This document shows positions 1 through 5,840 of a DNA stretch of 6,237 nt, piece after piece. The position numbers and the translations under genes were made by a program. The stretch's first letter is position 1. Every line of letters starts with the position of its first letter. This stretch comes from Planctomycetota bacterium. GTDB lineage: Bacteria > Planctomycetota > JAJSAM01. The notes under the pieces were generated by a model that saw nothing but the letters and a program-made list of their open reading frames with translations, searched no databases and had not been told where the DNA came from. The stretch spans positions 1 through 6,237 of the forward strand of contig JAOZQC010000213.1 in the NCBI GenBank assembly GCA_029932425.1, read 5' to 3'.

Positions 1-538
1 CCCCCCCGATCCCCTCTCCCTCCCCGGGCTCCGCCAGCACTCCCCAGACCCGGGGCCCGGGATCCGTGAGGAGGCGCACGCGGGAGGAGAACGGCCCCGC
101 CTCCTCCACGAGCCCCACCAGGCGCCGCCCCACCACCACCGCCTGCCCCCGGGCGACGCCCGCCCCCGAGCCCGCGGAGAGGAGCAGGGAGCGGCGCCAG
201 AGGGAGACGTCCCGCCCCGTGACCTCGGCCTCGACGCGGAGGGGATTCCTCCGGAAGAAGGCGGGGTCCAGGGCCCGAAGCCTCTCGGCCCCGGCCAGGG
301 CGAGGAGCCGGCGGCGGAGCCGGGCGTTCTCCTCGATGAGCCGGTAGGCCGCGTCCCGCCAGGGGTTCTCGGCCGGGGCCGCGGCCCCCACCGGGCCCGG
401 GAGCAGGCGGACGAGCCCCCCCAGGAGGACGTCGCCCGCCCCCAGGGAGCCGAGCCCCGCGGGGACGAGGAGGGAGAGGAAGAGGACGATCTCGGCCCGG
501 TGGCGCCGCAGCCGGGCCCCCGGCTCAGTCGGCTTCAA
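1..538 (-). CDS. mreC: Rod shape-determining protein MreC, N-terminal part (cut by window edge)
   Basis: MreC is a bitopic inner-membrane protein whose periplasmic part scaffolds the elongation machinery that MreB guides. The frame is open from a TTG at 538-536 to the left edge, giving 179 residues without a stop. Residues 1-14 are basic and polar (MKPTEPGARLRRHR). About 15-54 are hydrophobic and form the membrane segment. About 62-90 form a short coiled coil (LIEENARLRRRLLALAG). From about 101 the beta domain begins with the family signatures VTGRDVSLWRRSLLLSAG (106-123) and EEAGPFSSRVRLLTDPG (145-161). The C-terminal part, roughly a third or more of a typical MreC, lies beyond the edge. No ATG or GTG start lies close by in this frame. 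The TTG gives a 14-bp overlap with the mreB stop and a sensible N-terminus, but only a weak GGGA precedes it, so the exact start is moderately sure. The order mreB-mreC is the standard one and supports the call. Confidence 0.88.
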   Translation of the reverse strand, partial: MKPTEPGARLRRHRAEIVLFLSLLVPAGLGSLGAGDVLLGGLVRLLPGPVGAAAPAENPWRDAAYRLIEENARLRRRLLALAGAERLRALDPAFFRRNPLRVEAEVTGRDVSLWRRSLLLSAGSGAGVARGQAVVVGRRLVGLVEEAGPFSSRVRLLTDPGPRVWGVLAEPGEGEGIGG

Positions 539-1580
539 GGTCCCGCAGCCGGGCCCGCAGCTTGTCGAGCTGCTCGAGGAAGACCCCGGTGCCGCGGGCC
601 ACCGCGGTGAGCGGGTCCTTGGCCACGCGGACGGGCAGCCCCGTCTCCTCCGAGATCACCTTGTGCAGCCCCCGCAGGAGAGCCCCGCCCCCGGCCATGA
701 CGATCCCGAGGTCCACCAGGTCCGCGGAGAGCTCCGGCGGGGTCTCCTCCAGGGCGTCCTTGATCGCCTGGACGATGCCCCCCACGGGCTCCCGCAACGC
801 TTCCCGAACCTCCTCGGAGGTGATGATGATCTTGCGCGGGAGCCCCACGGAGAGGTCCCGGCCCTTCACCTCCATGGACATCTCCTTGCGGAGCGGGTAG
901 GCGGACCCGATGTTGATCTTGATCCGCTCCGCGGTCTGCTCCCCGATCATCAGGTTGTAGTTCTTGCGCATGTAGGCGATGATCGCCTCGTCCATCTCGT
1001 CGCCCGCCACGCGGATCGAGACGGACTTCACGATCCCCGCCAGGGCGATCACCGCCACCTCGGTGGTCCCGCCGCCGATGTCCACGATCATGCAGCCCGT
1101 GGCCTCCGTGATGGGCAGTCCCACCCCGATGGCCGCCGCGAGCGGCTCCTCGATGAGATGGACCTTCCGGGCCCCCGCCCGCTCGGCGGAGTTGATCACC
1201 GCCTGCTTCTCCACGGCGGTGATCCCGGAGGGGATGGCGATGACGATCCGCGGCCGGATCCCCCACCCCCGGTTGTGGACCTTCCGGATGAAGTAGCGGA
1301 GCATCGTCTCCGCGATCTCGAAGTTCGCGATGACCCCGTCCTTCATGGGCCGGATGGCCACGATGGAGCCCGGCGTGCGGCCCAGCATCTCCTTGGCCTC
1401 CGCCCCCACGGCCTCCCCGTTGTTCAGGACGGTGGTGGTCCCCTTCTTCACCGCCACCACGGAGGGTTCGTTCAGGATGATGCCCCGTTCGCGGACACAG
1501 ACCAGGGTGTTCGCCGTCCCGAGGTCGATGCCCATGTCCACGGAGAACATGCCGAGAAGCTGATCGAGCAGGCGGAACAT
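525..1580 (-). CDS. mreB: Rod shape-determining protein MreB (bacterial actin)
   Basis: MreB is an actin-fold ATPase that forms membrane-bound filaments and directs lateral peptidoglycan synthesis with MreC, MreD, RodA and PBP2. The 351-residue protein is full length for the family. The phosphate-1 loop is DLGTAN (19-24). The segment RPMKDGVIANF (77-87) and the catalytic-glutamate region HLIEEPLAAAIG (141-152) are present. The phosphate-2 loop is DIGGGTTEVA (167-176). VAGDEMDEAI (191-200), ERIKINIGSAYP (218-229) and the adenosine-site motif VMAGGGALLRG (294-304) follow. The short hydrophobic N-terminus (MFRLLDQLLGMF) fits the amphipathic membrane-binding helix known in MreB. The ATG at 1580 puts GMFSVD in register with the E. 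coli GMFSND start region. No clear Shine-Dalgarno precedes it. Just upstream (1624-1658) is the terminator of the preceding unit, so mreB probably has its own promoter. The stop overlaps the putative mreC start. Confidence 0.98.
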   Translation of the reverse strand: MFRLLDQLLGMFSVDMGIDLGTANTLVCVRERGIILNEPSVVAVKKGTTTVLNNGEAVGAEAKEMLGRTPGSIVAIRPMKDGVIANFEIAETMLRYFIRKVHNRGWGIRPRIVIAIPSGITAVEKQAVINSAERAGARKVHLIEEPLAAAIGVGLPITEATGCMIVDIGGGTTEVAVIALAGIVKSVSIRVAGDEMDEAIIAYMRKNYNLMIGEQTAERIKINIGSAYPLRKEMSMEVKGRDLSVGLPRKIIITSEEVREALREPVGGIVQAIKDALEETPPELSADLVDLGIVMAGGGALLRGLHKVISEETGLPVRVAKDPLTAVARGTGVFLEQLDKLRARLRDLEAD

Positions 1581-1591
1581 GGTGGCGGTCT

Positions 1592-1597
1592 TCTATA
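1592..1597 (-). promoter_or_regulatory. Candidate -10 element for mreB
   Basis: On the minus strand TATAGA lies 11 nt before the mreB ATG in an otherwise GC-rich stretch, just after the upstream terminator. No TTGACA-like -35 sits at 16-18 bp. If used, transcription would start only a few bases before the ATG, giving a very short or absent leader, which agrees with the missing Shine-Dalgarno. The short AT-rich motif could be chance. Confidence 0.3.
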
Positions 1598-1619
1598 CCC
1601 CTGGTAAAGGAACCCCATG

Positions 1620-1658
1620 AAAACGGGCGCCGGCCGGCAACCCACCGGCCCGCGCCCG
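1620..1658 (-). terminator. Intrinsic terminator of the coiled-coil / small membrane protein unit
   Basis: An inverted repeat of 14-base arms (1624-1637 CGGGCGCCGGCCGG and 1645-1658 CCGGCCCGCGCCCG) pairs at 13 of 14 positions around a 7-base loop; the one mismatch is 1631 with 1651. Read leftward, the stem is followed directly by TTTT (1623-1620) and then C. It begins 35 bp after the stop of the 52-codon gene and ends 39 bp before the mreB start. It therefore separates the two units in the leftward direction. The U-tract is short, so termination may be incomplete. Read rightward there is no T-run, so it should act one way only. Confidence 0.75.
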
Positions 1659-1692
1659 ATTCCGATCCGTCACGTGTTCTTCCGCTTCGCCC

Positions 1693-1851
1693 TCAGCCCG
1701 CGAACAGACCCTTGCCGTACCCCTTGAGAGCGAGCTCCACCACGATGAACGCGGCGATGAGCACGAGGGTGGTGACGATGATCAGCGCGTTGCCCAGGCC
1801 GTCTTCCTTGGCCTCCTCCACGTCGTCGACGAACTGGTCTTCTCTCGCCAT
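1693..1851 (-). CDS. Small single-pass membrane protein, 52 residues, function unknown
   Basis: I do not recognise this family. The ATG at 1851-1849 is preceded by GGAGG (1865-1861) at a 9-nt spacing, the same arrangement as the gene upstream. The frame ends at TGA 1695-1693. The protein has an acidic N-terminal tail (residues 1-18, MAREDQFVDDVEEAKEDG, eight acidic residues) and one hydrophobic helix at about 21-42 (NALIIVTTLVLIAAFIVVEL). It ends with a short basic, glycine-rich tail (ALKGYGKGLFAG). Charge placement would favour a cytoplasmic C-terminus, but weakly. It lacks the features of SecE, a subunit of similar size. It starts 21 bp after the stop of the coiled-coil gene and is followed by the terminator, so the two are almost surely co-transcribed. 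Codons end mostly in C or G, as in real genes of this window. The call that it is a gene rests on RBS, operon position and a coherent membrane helix. Confidence 0.8.
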   Translation of the reverse strand: MAREDQFVDDVEEAKEDGLGNALIIVTTLVLIAAFIVVELALKGYGKGLFAG

Positions 1852-1872
1852 CTTCTCTTTCCTCCCGTCCGC

Positions 1873-2721
1873 CTAGAAGCGCGTCGTGGCCCGGTCGCCG
1901 ACCTGGATGGGCTGCTTCTCGACCGCCTTCATCGAGTAGCCGGAGCAGTAGTCCTTCTCCACCTTGTCGATGATCACCTGGCCCACGTAGTCGTCGCCGC
2001 GGTAGATCGTGAACTTGTAGCCTTCCTTCACCTTGTCGTCACGGCCCACGGAGAGGATGACGATGTTCATCTTGTTGTCCACGGCGCTCACGCGGGCGGC
2101 GATCGGGGGAGCGGCCAGGATCTCGGGCAGCGGCCCCACCTTCTTCTTGTAGGCCTCCACCACCATGTCCACCTTCTCCTTCGCCTGGGCCAGGGCGTTC
2201 AGGCGCTTCCCGAGCTCCGCCACCTGGTCCTTCATGTCCGCGATCACCGACTCGAGCCTCTTCTGCTCCGTGATCGCGGCGTTCATCGCCTCCGTGGCCT
2301 GGCGGGCCTTGGCGAGGGCCTGGTCCTTCTCGTTGATGAGCGTGTTCTTCTCGTCGCCGAGCTGCTTGATGGTGGCCATGGCGTCCTTGTACGTCTGGGA
2401 CAGCTTCTCGAACTGGCCGAGGAGCGCGTTGTGCTTCGTGGCCACGTCCTTGTACTCCTGCTCCTTGAGCTGGAGCTGCTGCTTCAGGTTCTCCGCCTTG
2501 TCGACGGCGGTGCTCGCGATGGCCTTCTGGTTGTTGAAGTTGTCCTCGACGCTCTTCAGGCTGCTTTGAAGGTTCGCGATCTCGGTGTCCGTCTGCGCCT
2601 TGAGCTTGTTGAACTGGATCTTCCAGGACTCCTGCTGGCCCAGGAAGGTCGCCGCGGCTCCGAGAAAGACGATCGCGAGAAAGAGGTTGAGTACCACCAG
2701 GATCTTGGCGACGACGCTCAT
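1873..2721 (-). CDS. Membrane-anchored coiled-coil protein with C-terminal beta-rich domain, function unknown
   Basis: The 282-residue protein starts with a hydrophobic segment (4-27, AKILVVLNLFLAIVFLGAAATFLG). This is either an anchor or a signal peptide; AAA at 22-24 could be a cleavage site. Residues about 32-195 are a long, Lys/Glu/Gln-rich coiled coil. A compact C-terminal domain (about 205-282) follows, with alternating beta-type segments: AARVSAVDNKMNIVILSVG, then GYKFTIYRGDDYVGQVII and ending IQVGDRATTRF. This last domain resembles, from memory, beta domains found at the ends of FlgT-like and similar envelope proteins; that is not proven. The plan of membrane segment, coiled coil and beta domain matches MreC. 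The ATG at 2721 has GGAGG 9 nt and GGGAG 6 nt upstream. A near-consensus promoter lies before it. Lysine is coded almost always by AAG and isoleucine by ATC, suggesting high expression. It probably acts at the cytoplasmic membrane or in the periplasm, in one unit with the 52-residue protein downstream. Confidence 0.9.
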   Translation of the reverse strand: MSVVAKILVVLNLFLAIVFLGAAATFLGQQESWKIQFNKLKAQTDTEIANLQSSLKSVEDNFNNQKAIASTAVDKAENLKQQLQLKEQEYKDVATKHNALLGQFEKLSQTYKDAMATIKQLGDEKNTLINEKDQALAKARQATEAMNAAITEQKRLESVIADMKDQVAELGKRLNALAQAKEKVDMVVEAYKKKVGPLPEILAAPPIAARVSAVDNKMNIVILSVGRDDKVKEGYKFTIYRGDDYVGQVIIDKVEKDYCSGYSMKAVEKQPIQVGDRATTRF

Positions 2722-2725
2722 GCCT

Positions 2726-2745
2726 CACTCCCTCCAGGATGAGTG
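2726..2745 (-). promoter_or_regulatory. Inverted repeat enclosing the ribosome binding site of the coiled-coil gene
   Basis: On the minus strand CACTC (2745-2741) can pair with GAGTG (2730-2726). CC can also pair with GG inside, leaving a TGGA loop. The GGAGG core (2735-2731) lies inside this element, so folding could partly hide the ribosome binding site. The stem is only five bases plus two, so it may be weak or have no role. Confidence 0.3.
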
Positions 2746-2801
2746 GTGACGGGGTGTGTCAGTTTTTACGACAAACGTCTCCGAATGCCCTAGGCGTGGC
2801 G

Positions 2802-2830
2802 ATTATCGGGAGGCCCCCCCGGCCTGTCAA
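2802..2830 (-). promoter_or_regulatory. Near-consensus sigma70 promoter for the coiled-coil / small membrane protein unit
   Basis: On the minus strand TTGACA (2830-2825) is a perfect -35 box. It is followed by exactly 17 bp and then GATAAT (2807-2802), one base off the consensus -10. Transcription would start near 2795, giving a leader of about 74 nt before the ATG at 2721, with a strong Shine-Dalgarno at its end. The promoter begins 26 bp after the lnt stop. It is by far the best promoter in this GC-rich window. The spacer holds a run of seven G and the imperfect dyad GGGGGGCCTCCC. Confidence 0.85.
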
Positions 2831-2856
2831 GACGAAAAGCAGGGCCCGGATCGACC

Positions 2857-4500
2857 TCAACCCTCTTCTCCCCAGCGGTTACCCGCCGGCCCCCCGGAGA
2901 GGGCCGCCTTCCGCCCCCGGCCCAGGAGGACCCCGGCCCCGGCCGCCGCCGCCAGGAGGAGGAGGGCCGCGGCGGGGGCGTCGCCCCATCGCCTCTGGAG
3001 GGGCCGGGAGCGGGAAAGGACCAGACGGGCGGCCAGCGTGCCCGGCACCTCCTTCCGGCGCCCCCGGGACGAGAGCTCCTCCACCCGGCCCAGGGGCGAG
3101 ATGACGGCGGAGATCCCCGTGTTCGCGGAGACCACCACCGGCCGCCGGTTCTCCACCGCCCGGAAGAGCGCGATCTGGTTCGCCTGCTCCGGCTCCGCGG
3201 TCCCCGGGAACCAGCCGTAGTTCGTCACGTTGACGATCACGTCCGCCCCCGCGTCCAGGGCTCCCCGGACGAGCGCGGGGAAGCAGATCTCGTAGCAGAT
3301 GACGGGCCCGTAGCGGAGGCCCCCCACGGAGAAGACCACCGGCCGTTCCCCCTCCACCAGGTTCGGGGTGAACCCCGCGTACTTCTCCACCAGCCGCCCC
3401 ACGGCCCGGACCCAGGAACGGGGCGCGAGGCTCCGGAGCGGCACGTACTCTCCCCCGGGGACGGCGTGGAGCTTGTCGTAGCGGCTCCGGGAGAGCCGCC
3501 CGCCGGCCTCGAGGAGGAAGACGGAGTTCCGCGGCGCCCCGTCGGAGAGGTAGCAGAGGGCCCCGAAGAGGACGGGCCGCCCCCCCGCGGCCCGGGCCAT
3601 CTCCGCGAGCTTCTCCGCCTGGAGGCGCAGGTACCACGCCTCTCCCTCCGGAAGCGCCTCGTAGAAGGGGTAGGGAAAGGTGGTCTCCGGCCCGATCACG
3701 AGCTCCACGCCGGGGTGGCGCCGGACCCCGTCCTCCATGAGCGCGGCGTGCCGCGCGAAGTTCCGGGACTGGGAGCGCTCGTCGTCCTTCACCCACTGGG
3801 GGATGTTCCCCTGGACGAGGAGCACCCGCGGCCCCTCCGCGGTGTCCACGGTGCCCGGACGCACCGCCCCGTAACCGAGGGCCGCCAGCAGCAGGAGGGC
3901 CGCGGGGGCGAGGGGGAAGAGCGCCCGGCGGAGCCGTCCCCCGCGGAGCAGGAGGAGGGAACGGACGAGGGCGGCGTTCGCGAGCACCACGAGGAAGGTG
4001 AGCCCCCACGCCCCGGCCAGGTCCGCGGCCTGGACGAGCGTGGACCAGCCGGCCTGGGAGTGGGCGAGGAAGAGCCACGGAAAGCCGGTGAAGAGGAAGC
4101 TGCGGACCCAGTCGAAACCCACCCACACCGCGGGCGCCGCGAGCAGGAGGGGCCACCCTCCCCGGAGGAGGAGACCCGTGAGGAGTCCCGCGGGCCACAC
4201 GTAGAGCCCGGAGAGCACCAGGGCCAGGAGCGGGGGACCGGCGGGGGTGAGAGCGGGGTGGAGCCAGGAGAGGCCCACCGTGAAGTAGGCCGCTCCGAAG
4301 GCGAAGAAGGGCAGCCCCGCCCCCCGGCCCCTCGACGCCGCCACCCGGAGGAAGAGGGGCACGAGGGCGATCCAGGCCAGCCAGGCCTGGCCGTAGGGGG
4401 GAAAGGAGAGGGCCCCGAGGAGTCCCGAGAGGACCCCGGCCCCGATCCCCGGCAGGCGGCGCGGCCGGGAGGGCGCCCGGTCCCGGGCCCCCTCAGGCAT
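2857..4500 (-). CDS. lnt: Apolipoprotein N-acyltransferase
   Basis: Lnt transfers an acyl chain from a phospholipid to the N-terminal cysteine of diacylated lipoproteins in the inner membrane, the last step of lipoprotein maturation. With the ATG at 4500 the protein has 547 residues, slightly longer than the E. coli enzyme (512). Hydrophobic helices lie at about 18-50, 66-80, 88-112, 117-131, 155-181 and 196-211. The nitrilase-fold domain follows from about 224 (RVLLVQGNIPQW). The catalytic triad is visible: Glu272 in IGPETTFP, Lys343 in YDKLHAVPGGEYVPLR and Cys402 in YGPVICYEICFP. VNVTNYGWF (423-431) and ENRRPVVVSANTGISA (450-465) are also typical. A last helix lies at 509-527. The frame stays open further upstream, but that part would lie inside moeA and makes no sensible N-terminus. 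The chosen ATG overlaps the moeA stop by 8 bp and has no Shine-Dalgarno of its own, suggesting translation coupled to moeA. Confidence 0.97.
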   Translation of the reverse strand: MPEGARDRAPSRPRRLPGIGAGVLSGLLGALSFPPYGQAWLAWIALVPLFLRVAASRGRGAGLPFFAFGAAYFTVGLSWLHPALTPAGPPLLALVLSGLYVWPAGLLTGLLLRGGWPLLLAAPAVWVGFDWVRSFLFTGFPWLFLAHSQAGWSTLVQAADLAGAWGLTFLVVLANAALVRSLLLLRGGRLRRALFPLAPAALLLLAALGYGAVRPGTVDTAEGPRVLLVQGNIPQWVKDDERSQSRNFARHAALMEDGVRRHPGVELVIGPETTFPYPFYEALPEGEAWYLRLQAEKLAEMARAAGGRPVLFGALCYLSDGAPRNSVFLLEAGGRLSRSRYDKLHAVPGGEYVPLRSLAPRSWVRAVGRLVEKYAGFTPNLVEGERPVVFSVGGLRYGPVICYEICFPALVRGALDAGADVIVNVTNYGWFPGTAEPEQANQIALFRAVENRRPVVVSANTGISAVISPLGRVEELSSRGRRKEVPGTLAARLVLSRSRPLQRRWGDAPAAALLLLAAAAGAGVLLGRGRKAALSGGPAGNRWGEEG

Positions 4501-5746
4501 CGGCGTCCGTTCCCGCCAGGTGCTCCAGGGCGTCGTCGAGGACCACCACCCGGGCCGGGCCGCCCTCCTCCGGCGCGGGTCCCCCCGCGGGCACCACCAG
4601 GAGGCCGTCCGCGGCCGCAAAGCCCACCAGGTCCCCGGAGCCGTTCCAGGACACGAGCTCGGCGGCGAGCCCCGAGGGGCCCAGGCGCAGGCGGCAGGGA
4701 AGGAACTGCTCCCGGGCGATCGGCCGGGGCCGCCCCGCCGCCAGGCGCGCGTCGAGAAGCGGCCGGGAGACGGGGAGCAGCCCGAGCATCCGGCGGAGGA
4801 CGGGCCGCACGAACAGCTCGTACCCCACCGCGGACGAGACCGGGTTCCCGGGCAGGCCGAAGAAGAGGCGCCCCTCGAGATCCCCCACCAGGAGCGGCTT
4901 CCCCGGCTTCACCCGGACCCCGTGCAGCACGCGGCGCATCCCCATCCCCTCGAGCACGCCCGGCACGAGGTCCCGCTCCCCCATGGAGACACCGCCGGTG
5001 AGGACCACCAGGTCGTGGCCGGCGAGGGCGTCCTCCACGGCCTCCCGCGTGGCTCCCTCCTCGTCGGGAACGATGGGGAGCTCGGTGACGCGCCCGCCGT
5101 CCCTCCGGATCCGCGCGGCGAGGGAAGGGGTGTTCGCGTTGCGGATGCCTCCCGGCCCCGGCACCCGGTCCGGGGGCACCAGCTCGTCCCCCGTGGTTCC
5201 CACCGCCACCCGGGGCGCGGCGTGGACGGGGACCTCCGTGACCCCCGCGGCCGCGAGGACCGCGATCTCCGCGGGGCGGATCCGGCGCCCGGGCGGGAGC
5301 AGGCGCTCTCCGGCCCGGACGTCCTCCCCCCCGGGGCAGACGTGCTCCCCCGCCGCCGGGGCGTGGTGCAGGCGGACACCCCCGCCCGGGAGGCGTTCCG
5401 TCCGCTCCACCATCACCACCGCGTCCGCCCCCGGGGGCACCGGCGCCCCGGTCATGATCCGGGCGGCGGTCCCCGGGGGGAGGGGCGCCTCGGGGGAGTC
5501 CCCGGCGAAGATCTCCACCGCCACGGGAAGGTCGGCGGGCACCCGGGAGACGTCCGCGGCGCGCACCGCGTACCCGTCCATCGCCGCCCGGGAGAAGGGC
5601 GGCAGGTCGAGGTCCGCCACGATCTCCTCCGCCAGCACGCGCCCCGCGGCCCGGGCCAGGGGCACGCTCTCCCGGCGGGGCGCGGGCGTGTTGCCGAGAA
5701 TGCGCCGCAGGGCCTCCTCCCGGGACATGAGAGGGCTCGTGGTCAT
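4493..5746 (-). CDS. moeA: Molybdopterin molybdenumtransferase MoeA
   Basis: MoeA inserts molybdate into adenylylated molybdopterin, the final common step of molybdenum cofactor synthesis, in the cytoplasm. The 417 residues match the usual length (E. coli 411). The family motifs are in order: PPFSRAAMDGYAVR (49-62), MTGAPVPPGADAVVMVE (98-114), GTTGDEL (183-189, with Glu188 at the position of the E. coli active-site residue) and NANTPSLAA (203-211). TGGVSMGERD (250-259), VKPGKPL (279-285) and GLPGNPVSS (297-305) follow. The C-terminal domain IV ends with GSGDLVGFAAADGLLVVP (369-386). The start is the ATG at 5746 or the one at 5728; neither has a clear Shine-Dalgarno, and residues 7-13 (MSREEAL) also fit the usual N-terminus. 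It is the first gene of a leftward pair with lnt and implies that the organism uses molybdoenzymes. No other cofactor gene is in the window. Confidence 0.97.
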   Translation of the reverse strand: MTTSPLMSREEALRRILGNTPAPRRESVPLARAAGRVLAEEIVADLDLPPFSRAAMDGYAVRAADVSRVPADLPVAVEIFAGDSPEAPLPPGTAARIMTGAPVPPGADAVVMVERTERLPGGGVRLHHAPAAGEHVCPGGEDVRAGERLLPPGRRIRPAEIAVLAAAGVTEVPVHAAPRVAVGTTGDELVPPDRVPGPGGIRNANTPSLAARIRRDGGRVTELPIVPDEEGATREAVEDALAGHDLVVLTGGVSMGERDLVPGVLEGMGMRRVLHGVRVKPGKPLLVGDLEGRLFFGLPGNPVSSAVGYELFVRPVLRRMLGLLPVSRPLLDARLAAGRPRPIAREQFLPCRLRLGPSGLAAELVSWNGSGDLVGFAAADGLLVVPAGGPAPEEGGPARVVVLDDALEHLAGTDADA

Positions 5747-5840
5747 GGCCCGCGAGCATAACGCGAGACCGCGAAAAAGCTATGATCCGCGGGCCGCGGC
5801 GTTGATACCATGCCCTCTCTTCCCACCCCGGAGATCTGCC
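5747..5840. promoter_or_regulatory. Divergent intergenic region between moeA and ribH
   Basis: This 94-bp spacer should hold the promoters of both genes. It contains the only AT-rich patches nearby. Rightward, TATGAT (5781-5786) is close to a -10 box and would give a ribH leader of about 48 nt. A TTGATA (5802-5807) is also present but has no matching -10 box at 17 bp. Leftward, TATGCT (5760-5755) ends 8 nt before the moeA ATG, as in leaderless genes. None has a good -35 partner, so the assignments are tentative. Confidence 0.4.

Noticed and set aside
66..347. A 93-codon plus-strand frame at the left edge
   Set aside because: It is antisense to a frame with clear MreC motifs and its translation is low-complexity Arg/Ser.
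663..1607. A 314-codon plus-strand frame opposite mreB, rich in His, Asp and Gly
   Set aside because: It mirrors mreB codons on the other strand and has no ribosome binding site or domain.
1693..1851. The 52-residue protein as SecE
   Set aside because: Similar size and a single helix, but it lacks the SecE amphipathic segment and the conserved W-P region before the helix, and its N-terminus is acidic.
2739..3220. Plus-strand frames starting in the spacer right of the coiled-coil gene
   Set aside because: They run antisense into the lnt C-terminus, are Pro/Arg/Gly-rich and cover the clear minus-strand promoter.
4501..4620. A 40-residue N-terminal extension of Lnt from an ATG at 4620
   Set aside because: The extension is Arg/Trp/Pro-rich, lies inside moeA and resembles no Lnt N-terminus; the ATG at 4500 gives a normal start.
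3466..5001. A 511-codon open frame on the plus strand opposite lnt and moeA
   Set aside because: It is rich in Gly, Pro, Arg and Glu with no recognisable domain, and runs antisense to two clear genes. Long open antisense frames are expected in DNA this rich in GC.
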